64,000 nucleotides of DNA from Hemerocallis citrina (Eukaryota > Streptophyta > Magnoliopsida > Asparagales > Asphodelaceae): positions 172,324,686-172,388,685 of the forward strand of contig CM030363.1 of NCBI GenBank assembly GCA_017893485.1, written 5' to 3'. Below are positions 1 to 10,767 of the stretch, one piece after another. Positions within the stretch are counted from its first letter, which is position 1. Every line of letters starts with the position of its first letter. The translations under genes were made by a program, and so were the position numbers. The notes below the pieces were generated by a model. It did not search any database and had not been told where the DNA came from. It saw only the letters and a program-made list of their open reading frames with translations.

Positions 1-66
1 TACACGGCTGTATTTCTCGAACCGTTAGTGGAAACTGACTTTTACAAGTTGTGGTGGCTTGCGCAC
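1..66 (+). repeat. Inner end of left terminal repeat (340-bp palindrome family)
   Basis: This stretch matches the right arm of the palindromic unit repeated at 10768-12390 (for example from 10881), with the same TACACGGC-GTATTTCTCGAACCG core. It ends about 65 bp before the transposase ATG and is cut by the window edge. A related copy lies in inverted orientation upstream of the PMD gene at 10781-10846. Confidence 0.65.
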
Positions 67-132
67 TTATAAAAACACCATGTACAACGGTTTAGTACCC
101 CTAACTATTCTCCTTTTCACGGTTTCTTATGT

Positions 133-2352
133 ATGGACAGTTTCGAAGGAAGTTCTGTTGCCGGAGAGAAATTTGTTCGTGCACAACAAATTGACAAGTA
201 TCCCCCTCATGTTGACGAGCACCTAAAACCGAAGATTGGTATGACATTTCCCACTCTTGAGGAAGCAGAAAAATTTTATTCATCATATTGCAAATGTGCG
301 GGATTCTCTATGCATAAGGGTGAAAATAAATATAAGGGAAACGATGTAGTGGATAAATCATATGTTTGTAATAAAGCCGGGGAGTCACCGAATAATCATA
401 ATAAAACTAGACGAGGCACAACTTCTAGAACGGGTTGCAAAGCTTTTGTTCGTGTCAAACTAAACCCACAAAGTAATTCACAAAGTAATTTGTGGATTCT
501 TTATTTGTTAAATGAAGCACATAATCACAAATTTACTTCACCCGGTAGACGTCACTTGCTACCTCGAAACCGTGAATTGACTAAGACAGATAAAAAAGTA
601 ATTGGTCAACTTACCGAAGCTAATGTCCCTATATGCAAACAAATGCTATTCTTCGAAGATGCAAGTGGAGGTAATGAGAAAATTGGTTTCACTGAAAACG
701 ATGTCAGAAATCTCAGGAGAGACGAGATGGAGGGTTTAAAAGGACACGACGGGCAAATGCTACTTGAGTTCTTTGAATCCAAAAAGGAGACCGATCCTTT
801 ATTCTATTTTGATTACCAATGTGATCCCGAAGGTTGATTGTCCCATTGTGTCTGGGTAGATGGTATCGGTAGAAAGAATTATGAAGTATTTGGGGATGTT
901 CTCTGCTTTGATGCTACCTACAACACAAACCGATACGGGATGTTGTTCGTATCATTTGTTGGATTCAACCATCACTGGCAATCAATATTCCTAGGTTGTG
1001 GGTTCATCTCGAATGAGAAGGCATCCTCATTTAAGTGGTTCTTTGAAAAGTGGCGAGAAGCAATGGCATTCGATCCGATGAACATCGTGACAGATGAGGA
1101 TCGTGGAATAACTTCTGCAGTTTCTAAAGTTTTCCCAGCCACGTCACATAGATATTGCATTTGGCATATTTTAGATAAGTTACCGTATGAAGTGCGTATG
1201 CAGAATAACGTTGACGAGTTCAGGGATGCTTTGATGACTATCATTTATACGGCGGAATTTAAAACAGAATTTGAACAGAAGTGGAAAAATTTGATCTCCC
1301 AGTACAAACTTGAGAATAACAAATGGTTGAAGGAAAAATTTGAGTTCCGCAAAAAATGGGCTCCCGTGTACGCAAGAGACTCATTTTGGGACGGCATGTT
1401 GAGTACCCAACGTAGCGAATCGCTACATTCATCCTTGAAGCACCATACTCATAAGAAGTACTCATTACATAAATTTGCCGTCATCTTTGGCCGACTCTTA
1501 GTAAAACAAAGACACGATGAACTTAAAGAAACACATCGTAATCGCGAGGAGAGGCCAAAATTGAAGACCGAATGGGCGTTGGAGTCACAAATGGCGGGAA
1601 CATACACACTGAAGATTTTCTACAAATTCCAACAAGAAGTTGTAAAAAGCTTATTACTTAATGTGAGTTTAATTGTGAGTATGGATACACCGGATAGTGT
1701 AGCTTATTCTGTAATAGTTTGTGGAAATGCAGAACCGGGGAGGGTGATTTCTTATTGTAAAATCACTAAAATTGCTAAATGCCCTTGTGCCATGTACAGC
1801 TTCGTAGGCATTCCTTGCAAATATCTACTGGCAGTTATTCGGTTCACAGATCACACCGCACTACCCGAGCAATATATTTGCAAGCGATGGACCAGGGATC
1901 AACTGAGAAGAAGTAGTATACCGGTTCTCAATAGCATGGGCGACAATTTTGCCTCTCGTTATTGTGAACTGACTATGCACTCAAGACATTTGGTCGATCT
2001 TGGTTGTTCTTCAGAGCGAGGGTACATGTACATGCTCGACCACATGCTCAAGGGAATCGAAGGCTTTTCTAATACTGAATCAGTGAACAGCACACCACAC
2101 GGAGGTAGCGCACAACCTGAGAGTGGTGGACATGCACATGCACATGCACATGTAGGTGACCCTGTGCAGTGCACCACAAAGGGGAGGCCTAAAGGAAAAC
2201 GGTTGAAGTCTATAAGAGAAGGCCAAAAAACGAAGAAGACAAGACTTTGCAGGACATGCCTTCGTGTCGTAGGTCACGATTCACGGAATTGCCCAAAAAA
2301 TGTAGCAAGGTATTATATCAGAGATTTTGTATTTGTTAATTGGACTCAATGA
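133..2352 (+). pseudogene. FAR1-related / MULE transposase, split by one TGA
   Basis: Protein of the FHY3/FAR1-FRS class, derived from mudrA transposases. Residues ~41-134 form the FAR1 zinc-binding DNA-binding domain (C79, C102 and the H130/H132 pair visible). After an in-frame TGA at 835-837 the same frame runs on as a MULE transposase domain, with catalytic-type Asp in a CFDATY motif (~905), Asp in VTDEDRG (~1090) and Glu in QRSESLHSS (~1417). A SWIM-type CPC...PC motif follows (~1780-1825), but the usual CxH histidine is Tyr. A C-terminal CxxC...H...C knuckle lies near 2245-2290. The ORF after the TGA starts on TTG and has no ATG near its start, so this is one interrupted gene. The TGA and the His-to-Tyr change are both explainable by C-to-T. 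An acidic stretch ending at TAG (2472-2474) may be a displaced 3' exon. Probably inactive unless the stop is read through. Confidence 0.85.
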
Positions 2353-3055
2353 ATGTAAACTTGTTGTAGTCGGTACTAACTTATTATTCTTCCTTATTTA
2401 GTGGGTCGGTAGGGAATGAAGAAGCTCCAAACGCTGTAGAGAGTGATGATGATGAAGGCGAAGGTTCGTGCTAGGGGTTTTTTATTAATATGTATGTCAT
2501 ATCAAACTTTCAAGATAATCACCGAATAATTGATTAATTTTTTATTTTGTTGTGCAGATAATTATTAATTTCGACTCGAATATTAACTTTTATTATTTTT
2601 TATTTTTTGGTGTAGGTCCGGTATGAAACAAAACAACGCGCCCAATGGGGAAAGAAGCAATGCGTTGAAAAATTCGTTACTTTTGATTGTATATATGTAG
2701 TTAATTGAATGTATCTGTTCGGTACCACTAAATTAATGATATATTTAATCAGATTGCAATTTCTGTATGTTGGTTTATTTTGTGTATTTGTGAACTACAT
2801 ATGTTGCTATGGATTTTGATCATGTATTTGGGTAGCGAATGTTTATTTTTGTCGAAATTTGTAAATTTTGAAGATGTGTGCAATTTGGGCAACTCAATCT
2901 GTTTGTGAATTTTTTGGTAATGAAAATTGTCTGGATGCTGATGTGAACAGATTTATTATTTGTGTGGGAGATTGTGTATTTTCTGGATGATATATCTATA
3001 TTGTGAAAAATTGTGAAAATGTATGCAGTATTGAAGAAAAGATGCTGCCAGATAC
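2353..3055. other. Non-coding stretch downstream of transposase
   Basis: AT-rich sequence with no supported gene. A pyrimidine tract ending in TTTAG at ~2401 followed by an Asp/Glu-rich reading (2402-2474) looks like a degraded last exon, but no donor gives the required phase. The rest resembles 3' UTR and spacer. Confidence 0.4.
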
Positions 3056-3400
3056 TCTCTACTAAACCCGTTATTGGGGATAACGGGTTAATATAATGTA
3101 ACCCATCATCTTGAATAACGGGTTAAGGAGATAGATATTGGCAGTCCTGAACCAATACTTCACATGTAGGAGATGAATTTCGGCCAATATCTCTCCACTT
3201 AACCCGTTATTGGCATTGACGGTTGTATATCACCTAACCCGTTATTACCAATGACGGGTTAAGGCGATAGATATTGGCAGTCCTTAACCAATACTTCACA
3301 TGTAGGGGATGAAGTTCGGCCAATATCTCTCCACATAACCTGTTATTGGCTTTGACGGTTGTATATCACCTAACCCGTTATTACCAATGACGGGTTAGGT
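3056..3400. repeat. CCCGTT hairpin cluster 1
   Basis: Successive short inverted repeats of the form TAACCCGTTAT-loop-ATAACGGGTTA. The spacers carry GGCAGTCCT-AACCAATACTTCACATGTAGG, and a ~143-bp unit (about 3117-3258) is repeated directly at 3260-3400. Arms are 8-12 bp and loops 3-8 nt. No coding potential. Confidence 0.85.
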
Positions 3401-3745
3401 TGAGATTTATTTACAGAACTTTCCACTTTGTGGACTATATCTTCTTTTGTTGATACATATACATATTTGTTCATTCACAATAAATATGTTAATGAACTTT
3501 CGTCTGTGTTGGATATATCTTCTTTTGTTGATACCTATACAAATTTGTTCATTCACAACAAGCCATTTGCAACAACAAATTTATTCATATATCAAACATT
3601 ACAAACTGGCAAGAACAAGTTGTTTGAAGATACATAGAATGCATACATAACTCAAGCAAACTGACATTACAAAGTCATCCTTTGACACTCTACTCTAAAA
3701 TTGAAATAAATTTAGTATACAAGTACATGGTCGGTTTCTTCTCAA
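3401..3745. other. AT-rich spacer with a short direct repeat
   Basis: No gene seen. A ~55-bp direct repeat (ATCTTCTTTTGTTGATAC...AATTTGTTCATTCACAA) occurs at ~3438-3482 and ~3518-3560. Overlapping small ORFs here have no family features. Confidence 0.5.
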
Positions 3746-4182
3746 GTAGTAGGAAGGACTGCTGACTCTGCCTTTTTTTGAATGCATAAGTAGCAGTTAT
3801 CCCCCTGCATACAATTTAGTTCACTACTATTACACAGAGGTAAAAATTCTCCGCTTCGTGGGATAGAGTAGTAGTGGGTGTAACCGTATATTCAAAGTAC
3901 TTGACAACTTCTTGACACGCACTCCTCATATTCGTACTATTTGTTGCACGATTGTGAGGTGTGCATGCTAAGAAGCTGAAAAGTAGCATGAATACACTGT
4001 GGCACCCACCACTACTCCGTCCTACGAAGCAGAGAATTTTTACACTCTGTGTAACAATAGAGAACGAATGTGTATGAAAGGAGGACAATTGCTACTTATG
4101 CAAACACATCTAAAAGCTAGAAAAAAGAAGACTAAGGGAATTGAAGGAAAAAAAAGGCAGAGTCGGCGGCCCTCCCTACCCC
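3746..4182. repeat. Large foldback (inverted-repeat) element inside the MULE
   Basis: About 130-bp arms face each other across a ~110-bp centre. The left arm (3746-3885) reads GACTCTGCCTTTTTT... then TACACAGAGGTAAAAATTC. The right arm (3999-4182) is its reverse complement, with GAATTTTTACACTCTGTGTA and AAAAAGGCAGAGTC. Arms are imperfect (rough estimate 80-85%). The short ORFs on both strands come from the palindrome. Transcription through it would give a long hairpin RNA. Confidence 0.75.
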
Positions 4183-4780
4183 TTGAGAGAAACCGAGCAT
4201 GCACTTGTACACTGAAATGTTCATGCACAGGTCTCTCTACTCCTGCATCTTCATACACAAGAACAACAATTGTAGGCGACCATCTTTGAACTCAAATTTC
4301 TTTTATAACTCAAACTTCTTCCCTCCTTCAAGAAGAAAAGATTATCTTGAAGAGAAGAAGAAAAGATTGGCTCCTCATACTTTTTTTGGAGAATGACTTA
4401 TTTGAAGTGTCTCCTCCCTATTTTTCCCCTTTCTTCTCTACATTGAGTTCATTCTCATTTGAGTTAAGAACTCAATATGCTCAGTTATAGGGAAGATTAG
4501 AAGGAGGGGTGCATGACATGACAGCTATCATGTATAGACCAATGCCCATCAAACAAGATGAGATCAAAACAAGAAGAAGAAGAAGACAAGAAGGGATCAA
4601 AACAACAAGAAGAAGAAGACATGAAGGTTAAATCCTTGATACACTTCAATTCACACTGATACAAAAATAAAAAAGTATGATACAAGTCTCCAAAAAACAA
4701 CAGCAAGGACAGTAATTGTCTCCACCAAATTGATACACATCTCAAAATGTACAGACCATGTCTGCAAATTACATCTGCAT
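4183..4780. other. Unassigned non-coding stretch
   Basis: Purine/pyrimidine-biased sequence with AAGAAGAAGAAG tracts at 4340-4370 and 4571-4620. I see no gene, hairpin array or transposon end here. Confidence 0.4.
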
Positions 4781-4784
4781 AACC

Positions 4785-5110
4785 CGTTGTTGGTGACAAC
4801 GGGTTAAGTACACTTAACCCGTCGGTACCAAGAATGGGTTAAGTATACTTGGTCTATGCCAATACTTGGTCTCTACATGATGAACCATTACCAATATTTG
4901 TCAATGTAACCCGTTGTTACGGATAACGGGTTAAGTTAACAAAAATCGTTATCACCAACGACGGATTAAGTACACTTATATTTGCAGAAGTTTATGGCTA
5001 CATGCATAAGTAGATGGCGAAGTTCTGCCAATATACATTAACTTACACTGTTATTGAAGATAACGGATTAAGTACATGTAACCCGTTATCGTAAATAACG
5101 GGTTAAGTGT
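4785..5110. repeat. CCCGTT hairpin cluster 2
   Basis: Further copies of the AACCCGTT/AACGGGTT hairpin at about 4788-4808, 4816-4843, 4906-4934, 4945-4968, 5041-5064 and 5078-5104. Loops and flanks differ. Some stems use GTTG/CAAC in place of GTTA/TAAC, so both arms changed together. Confidence 0.8.
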
Positions 5111-5394
5111 ACCTATATCGGCAGTATTGAAGATTATTAAATCGCATGAAAAAAAAAGTGTAAACAAGTTTGTAAATATAACATATAAAGTAGTTCACTT
5201 AATGAAAATAATTTATGATAAATTATTCAAACACCACTTTGACCATACTAAAATCTGCTCATAAAATTTTATATAATCAGCTTTCCATAGATCGTTACGC
5301 GATTTCAAATTTTATTTGTAAACAAACAAATTTTTAAAACATTTACGTTCATTCAGCGAATTCGGTTAAAACAATTATGTTAGATATAATTTTT

Positions 5395-5675
5395 GGTTGG
5401 GTTAGAGTACTTTGTAGGGTTAAAGTAGGGTTACAGTAGGTTAATGGTAGGGTTAGGGTTAGCGGAGGTTAGGGGTTTGGTTAGATCTTGTTTTTTATTT
5501 ATTTCCATTCCTCGCCACGTAACTAACCAATATAAAATCGAATCATCAAATGAATTTAAAAATTAACACAAATTAATTTAGTATTTTGTTTCATAAAAAA
5601 AAAAGAAAATTGTAGGTTAGGGTTAGGGTTATTCTAGGGTTAGTAGGTTAGGGTTAATGTAGGGTTAGGGTCTCC
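5395..5675 (+). repeat. Degenerate telomere-like repeats (GGGTTAG), left block
   Basis: Interspersed GGGTTAG/GGTTAGGG units at 5395-5490 and 5613-5672, with an AT-rich insert holding GCCACGTAACTAACC. The interval 5492-5672 recurs as an inverted copy at about 7212-7437. Too degenerate to be a telomere. It is an internal part of the large element. Confidence 0.8.
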
Positions 5676-5682
5676 ACTCTTT

Positions 5683-5975
5683 TTCACTTCGTAGTAGAAC
5701 AAGTTCAAAATGGAAAAAACCTAAAGTACATAGCCAAATGTAGATCTCTCACGTGTGTACAGAAAACCAACTGTAGATCCCCACATGTAAGGAGAAAACC
5801 ACATGTAGCATTTGTTGGTTTTATGGAAACCATTGATAACACGAAGAAGATAGAGACGGGAAGATGAGGAAAAAACCACATGTAGATCCCCACATGTAGC
5901 CTACGCATGGAAAAAACACATGTAGATCCCCACATGTAGCCTATACATGGAAAAAACACATGTAGATCCCCACAT
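5683..5975 (+). repeat. CACATGTAG minisatellite, copy 1, with lead-in
   Basis: A ~190-bp lead-in (CTTCGTAGTAGAACAAGTTCA...GAAGATAGAGACGGGAA) is followed by about three 40-bp units of the type GGAAAAAACCACATGTAG / ATCCCCACATGTAGCCTA. The lead-in recurs in the same orientation at 6577-6770, so an ~895-bp duplication happened here. Repeat-coded ORFs through it are not genes. Confidence 0.8.
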
Positions 5976-6294
5976 GCTGATATCCCAATTGGAAAAACCT
6001 AACCAGATGGAGAACGCCATCAGATCCAATTAATTGGCCATCAAGAACTGGATCTGTACATACGATTTTTTCCATATATAAGCTACATGTGGGATGTACA
6101 TGTGGTTATGTAGTTTAGATTTTTCCCATATTGAAGTGCTTGCAATAATAGTAGGCGGGTGTTGAGTTCTGCTTGTTTAGCTTGGTGCTTTTTCCCACTT
6201 AGGTGTATATTCAAAGTTTTCTGGCTTGTGGTGGTCACTTGGCTTAGAGGACAACACCACTTCTTTGGTGAAGACAACGACCTACACTCTAGAT

Positions 6295-6770
6295 GTGGAA
6301 ATGTAGCCTATATGATTGTGGAAATGTAGTCTATATGGGGAAAAAACCACATATAGATCTCCACATGTAGCCTATACAGGGAAAAAATCACATGTAGATC
6401 CCACATGTAGCCTATATGGGGAAAAAACCACATGTAGCCTATATATGGGAAAAACCATATGTAGATCCCCACATGCATGTACAAAAAGACCAATACAGAT
6501 GTGGAATCGTGCTGTGATGATGATGGTATCCCTAATGGTAAAGCACGAACGCGTTATTAGAGTGCCACGTCACCAGATCTTTTTCTCTTCGTAGTAGAAC
6601 AAGTTCAATATGGAACAAATCTAAAGTACATAGCCAAATGTAGATCCCACATGTTGCCTACATATGGGAAAAAACCAAGTGTAGACCAAAAAACCACATG
6701 TAGCAATAAATGGTTTTTTGGAAGCCATTGATGACATGAAGAAGATAGAGACGGGAAAATGAGGATAGGG
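6295..6770 (+). repeat. CACATGTAG minisatellite, copy 2, with duplicated lead-in
   Basis: About four units of the same ~40-bp repeat at 6330-6480, then a second copy of the 190-bp lead-in at 6577-6770. The self-complementary CACATGTG/CACATGTAG core resembles an E-box and recurs more than 15 times across 5740-7170. Confidence 0.8.
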
Positions 6771-7209
6771 ATGAAGCAGAATTAATGGGCGAGCTGAGTC
6801 TGAGTATAGGCTGGCTTGGGGGAAGATATATTTGATTAGACCTGATTTGAACCTTCATTCCCGTACTTTCATCTCGATTTTGGAAACTCCATTAACGATT
6901 GAAGAGAGATTATAGGGTTTTGGATGATTTTGTTCACAACTACTAGATTTGGGGGATTTGAACGAAATTCAGAAATCACGTGTGGTTACGATAAAGAGAG
7001 AGCAAGGCGGGAGTGTCAAATTGATTGACTGATGGATGGATGGATTCATTAATCTGGGAATTTAGAACGGCCCGTTAATGTACTACAAGTTAACGACTTG
7101 TACTACAAGTTAAGATTATTGCCATGTTGTACATGTGGTTCCACATGTAGCAAAGTAAAATCTAAATGTGGGGATTCCACAAATATTAACCTAATTAATC
7201 AAAACAAAA

Positions 7210-7440
7210 AACAAACACTCACTACTAACCCTAACCCTACACTAACCCTATCTTAACCTAACCCTAGCCCTCGGTTTGAAACAAGCACTCACTAACCCTA
7301 TCTTAACCTAACCCTAACCCTAACCCTTGGTTTGAAATATCATAATTTATTTTTTGAACTTTTACACCACCTATAACAAGTTCAAATTTAAAGTGGTTAG
7401 TTACGTGGCAGTAAATGGAAATTAATAAAAAATATAAACA
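7210..7440 (-). repeat. Degenerate telomere-like repeats (CTAACCC), right block, inverted
   Basis: CTAACCC units at 7218-7328 followed by GGTTAGTTACGTGGCAG. This is the reverse complement of 5492-5672, so the minisatellite core sits between inverted arms. Confidence 0.8.
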
Positions 7441-7529
7441 ATTATGGGCATATTAATGTTACTTTGCACAGTTCAGGAAATAATTCTCGCAAAGAGTGAA
7501 GAGAAATTTGTAGAAAACCCAAAATTTCA

Positions 7530-7990
7530 AACTCCCTAACCCGTTATTCATAAGAACGGGTTAAGTGACCTTAACCAGTTATTCATAAGAACGGGTTAAG
7601 TAAGTACATTTTGGCAGTATATTTTGAAAACTTGGATAAGGTCCTCCCAATAACTCTCAACCTAAATCGTTCTTGCGAACGACGGGTTAAGTGAACTTAA
7701 CTCGTTATTCACAAGAATGGATTAAAGAGAGCGATATTGGCAGTACTTTGGTCTGTAGGAGTTAAAGGACTGCCAATATTGCTCTACCTAACACGTTGTC
7801 GTGAAGAACGTGTTAAGGTCACATTAAACGTTGTTCACAATGACGGGTTAAGAAGAGCCATATTAGCAGAACTTTATTAAGACATGGTCTGTAGGCTTCC
7901 AAAGGACTGTCAATATCTCTCTACCTAACCCGTCCTTAGTGATAACGGGTTAAGCTCAAATAACCCGTTATCATCAATAACGGGTTAAGT
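7530..7990. repeat. CCCGTT hairpin cluster 3
   Basis: At least eight hairpins (about 7536, 7572, 7662, 7698, 7788, 7823, 7925 and 7960), spaced by GGCAGTA-type linkers. The hairpin at 7788-7816 has ACACGTT paired with AACGTGT, a change in both arms relative to CCCGTT/AACGGG, so pairing is kept while the sequence varies. Confidence 0.85.
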
Positions 7991-8402
7991 ATAGATATTT
8001 GTGCAGCATTTTTGTTTCTGTTTGGCTGTGTACATTTTTCTGATACAGAAACAACTTCATCAGATGTTATTCACAAATTCACCTACAACATCACATCAAA
8101 GTAAATAATACAACATATATCTTTACAAGAAATTTGAAGGCGTACAAATGTACAATGTCAACCAAACCACATAATTAATTGAAATGAATTCAATTTTCAA
8201 AAATTTACACAAAAATTGTACATATCAAGTTACACATGTCCAAAATACAAAAATTACAAATGAAGGCGTTGTCCACTTTGGCTTGCACACCATGCTCGAT
8301 ATTTACCTATAACAATTTATCAACATAGAAATAAATTATACATTAGTTACTGCAATAACAAAATCACCAACCAAAAGATACTCTATTACAGAGTATTAGA
8401 GA
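7991..8402. other. AT-rich spacer 3' of PMD gene
   Basis: Lies just past the stop codon of the leftward PMD gene. It is probably 3' UTR and spacer. No further feature seen. Confidence 0.4.
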
Positions 8403-10648
8403 CTACCGTCTACGACCACCTGGCTTGCGACCGCTTGGTGTGAATTGATCGGGAGGGTTCCGCTTCCTTTGAGGATTTTGCCGTCTGCCTTGTGTCTGGA
8501 TGGGATTAGGATCATCCGACCACTGTTCCTCATCATCATCTTCGGGATTTGGCTGTTCTCTGGCTTGTTGTGGCTCGGCAATGCGAATTCCCGGCCTCGT
8601 CACAGTTTGTTTTCGCCTAGAACCCGTTGCTGGCAAGTTGGCTCTCAAATATGCCTCAAGTTGTGGACCTTCACCAGCGTCCTCAAGAGTACGACAACAC
8701 GGCGCTAGAATCTCCCGCATTACCTCCTTGAAGCTCTCGGATACCCTAGTCTTCAAGACGCGAGCAGCTGTTCGAACGTTCTCCCATGTGTTTTCAATCT
8801 ACATTTGATGAAAAATTTCAATTTAGACATCATTCATACTTAACGGCATCACTTAATTACAGTACATGCATACAAACTATATGAAATTTGACTAACCGTT
8901 TTTCGATATGTCTCAGCCCTTGGTTGATACATCGGCTGGGAGGAGGAATATGCTGGAGCTGGTTCTGCCTTGGTAGGGAGAATCGGAAGTTGCACACCAG
9001 CTGGTACAGCAGCCTTTGGAGAAACATACAACCGTGTTATTCGCTTGTACCACATCATGTATGCCTGCTGGAGGAAGCCATCATACGGTATTGCGACGAA
9101 CATCATATTCGGTGTCATTTGCCACCGCATGGTGTTCCAGTTGGCTACATGGTAACGATGGTAATCAGCCCAATCGAAGTTGGGCACTCGTCCCGTTCCC
9201 CTCACCTCGTGCAACTTTTTATCGTAAGACCTGACCTCGGGAATCTTTTGTTGATATCCAAATTACCGCAAGACTCTATCAGGATACTGGAACTCGACAA
9301 CTCCAAAATTCACAAGAGGTGCAGCCGTCAACCAAAGGGTACTGTCTAAACAGACTGGTGGAACCCGTTGCAACCTGTCGGTCGAGTACGGTTCCCAATT
9401 GACGAACTCGTCCCGTAGGTTATCTAACTCATCTCTGTAGTAGGTTAAAGGCTGGCGTGGGTTATTGACCCACGTGTGCCGGCCCGCCCACCCAATATGC
9501 TCCTAGAGGAGGTAACAACTCCGCTGCCCCGGGTCGACCAACCAATCCAGTGTAACCTGAACAATACGGGGACGTCCGATGTGGATGCGTTCCCAACTCC
9601 ATATCTGCAGTAGTACCATTGGACCACCCATCTGTACGCTACCTAAAGAACATGTGCACAAATTCCTATATACTAGCGCCAGTGCCGCACTCTCCCAACT
9701 AAAACGACCCGCATACTGGAAATTCTCCAACAACCGTAGGTATATTAGCGGCACGGTTGATCCGGATGAGTTCGGGAAGATCACTCCCCCTATCAAACTA
9801 AAAATGTATGCACGTGCATAGTACGTTAGGGTTTGCTCGTCCGAATCGGGGGCCAAATATTCCTCCTCGAACTGAAATTTTAACCAGTTGATGTACAGTG
9901 ATTTACCATCGAAGTTTTCATCCATCACTTCAGCCTCCGCTTTATCTTTCGCAGCTTCTATTTGTTCATACAATAAATCTTCATCAAAATTTGTGGGCAC
10001 ATTATCGAGGATTTCTTTTTCAACGGCCGCTTTTCTTTAGAGAACTATCAACTGTAGGTCGATATCGAGTAAGTCACGAACAACTTCAACTCGATCGAAG
10101 TCCATATTTCCCGTCACGGCAACCCCATCTATTGGTAGTCCAGTTATCATTGCCACATCTTGTAGGGTCACAGTCATCTCACCCACTGGTAGGTGGAATG
10201 TGTGGGTCTCCGGCCTCCATCGCTCGACTAGAGCTGTAAGTAGTGGCCGATCTAGCTTTACTGAACCCATGAATCTTGCTCCATAGAAACTGGTCTCTAC
10301 CAAGTACGGCGTGATACAGGGGTCGAAAAGAAGAACTGCGTGCTTCCGAAAATTACATTTTTTATCGGACCCATTCCACACGGCTTCGGATCGGTGTTTG
10401 GGTTGCAAGGTGAGTATGCTTATGTCCACGGGTCCGGGTGATGTAATGGGAACCGAGGACGACGGAGCTGCCTCAACAGATGTGGATTAACGGCCACCAA
10501 CCCACACGAATAAAGATAACGAATATTATTATTCAGATAATGTTACATATTCGTATTTAAAACCAATAATAATAATCAACCTTACCTCAGTAGTTGGTGT
10601 GCTACTAGTGTTACCGGACGGGCTTCTCGGTTGCCTTATTCTAGCCAT
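8403..10648 (-). pseudogene. Plant mobile domain (aminotransferase-like, MAIN/MAIL type) protein, three nonsense codons
   Basis: Reconstructed as three exons on the minus strand: 10648-10586, 10471-8897 and 8798-8403, with GT/AG introns of 114 and 98 bp, all phase 0 (677 sense positions). The PMD hallmarks are in order: ALVERWRPETHTFHLP (~10230), TLQDVAMITGLPIDG (~10150) and LLQIWSWERIHIGRP (~9590). The C terminus is basic and proline-rich, ending in RRR. The frame never shifts, but stops interrupt it at 10037-10039 (TAA), 9503-9505 (TAG) and 9263-9265 (TAA). Each fits a C-to-T change in CAA or CAG. The ATG at 10648 is chosen because it leads straight into a good donor. PMD proteins act in gene and transposon silencing in plants, and many copies are carried by transposons. 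Here it sits opposite a MULE transposase. Not functional as written. Confidence 0.85.
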
Positions 10649-10767
10649 TTATCTATCTGACAAAAAATTTAAAATGTGGTTGGTACAAATGACAACAAAA
10701 CAAACATACCGAGATTGTGGGGAAAAACACACAAATGAAAACAAAAAAGGACTGAAGGTGAAATTGG
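10649..10767 (-). promoter_or_regulatory. Putative promoter/leader of PMD gene
   Basis: About 120 bp separate the PMD ATG from the first palindromic repeat arm. The strand is T-rich in the direction of transcription. No clear TATA box was recognised. The assignment rests on position only. Confidence 0.3.

Noticed and set aside
838..2352. Separate transposase gene starting with TTG at 838
   Set aside because: Plant genes rarely start on TTG. The frame is continuous with the FAR1 domain upstream apart from one TGA.
5705..6493. Small repetitive ORFs (PHIGYMW-type peptides)
   Set aside because: They translate the 40-bp minisatellite and show no conserved gene structure.
5395..7328. Interstitial telomere from a chromosome fusion
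   Set aside because: The units are irregular (GGGTTAG mixed with other spacing), short, inverted at the two blocks and inside a transposon-like structure.
8445..9349. Plus-strand ORFs of 60-153 codons opposite the PMD gene
   Set aside because: Antisense shadows of the PMD exons, which carry the family motifs.
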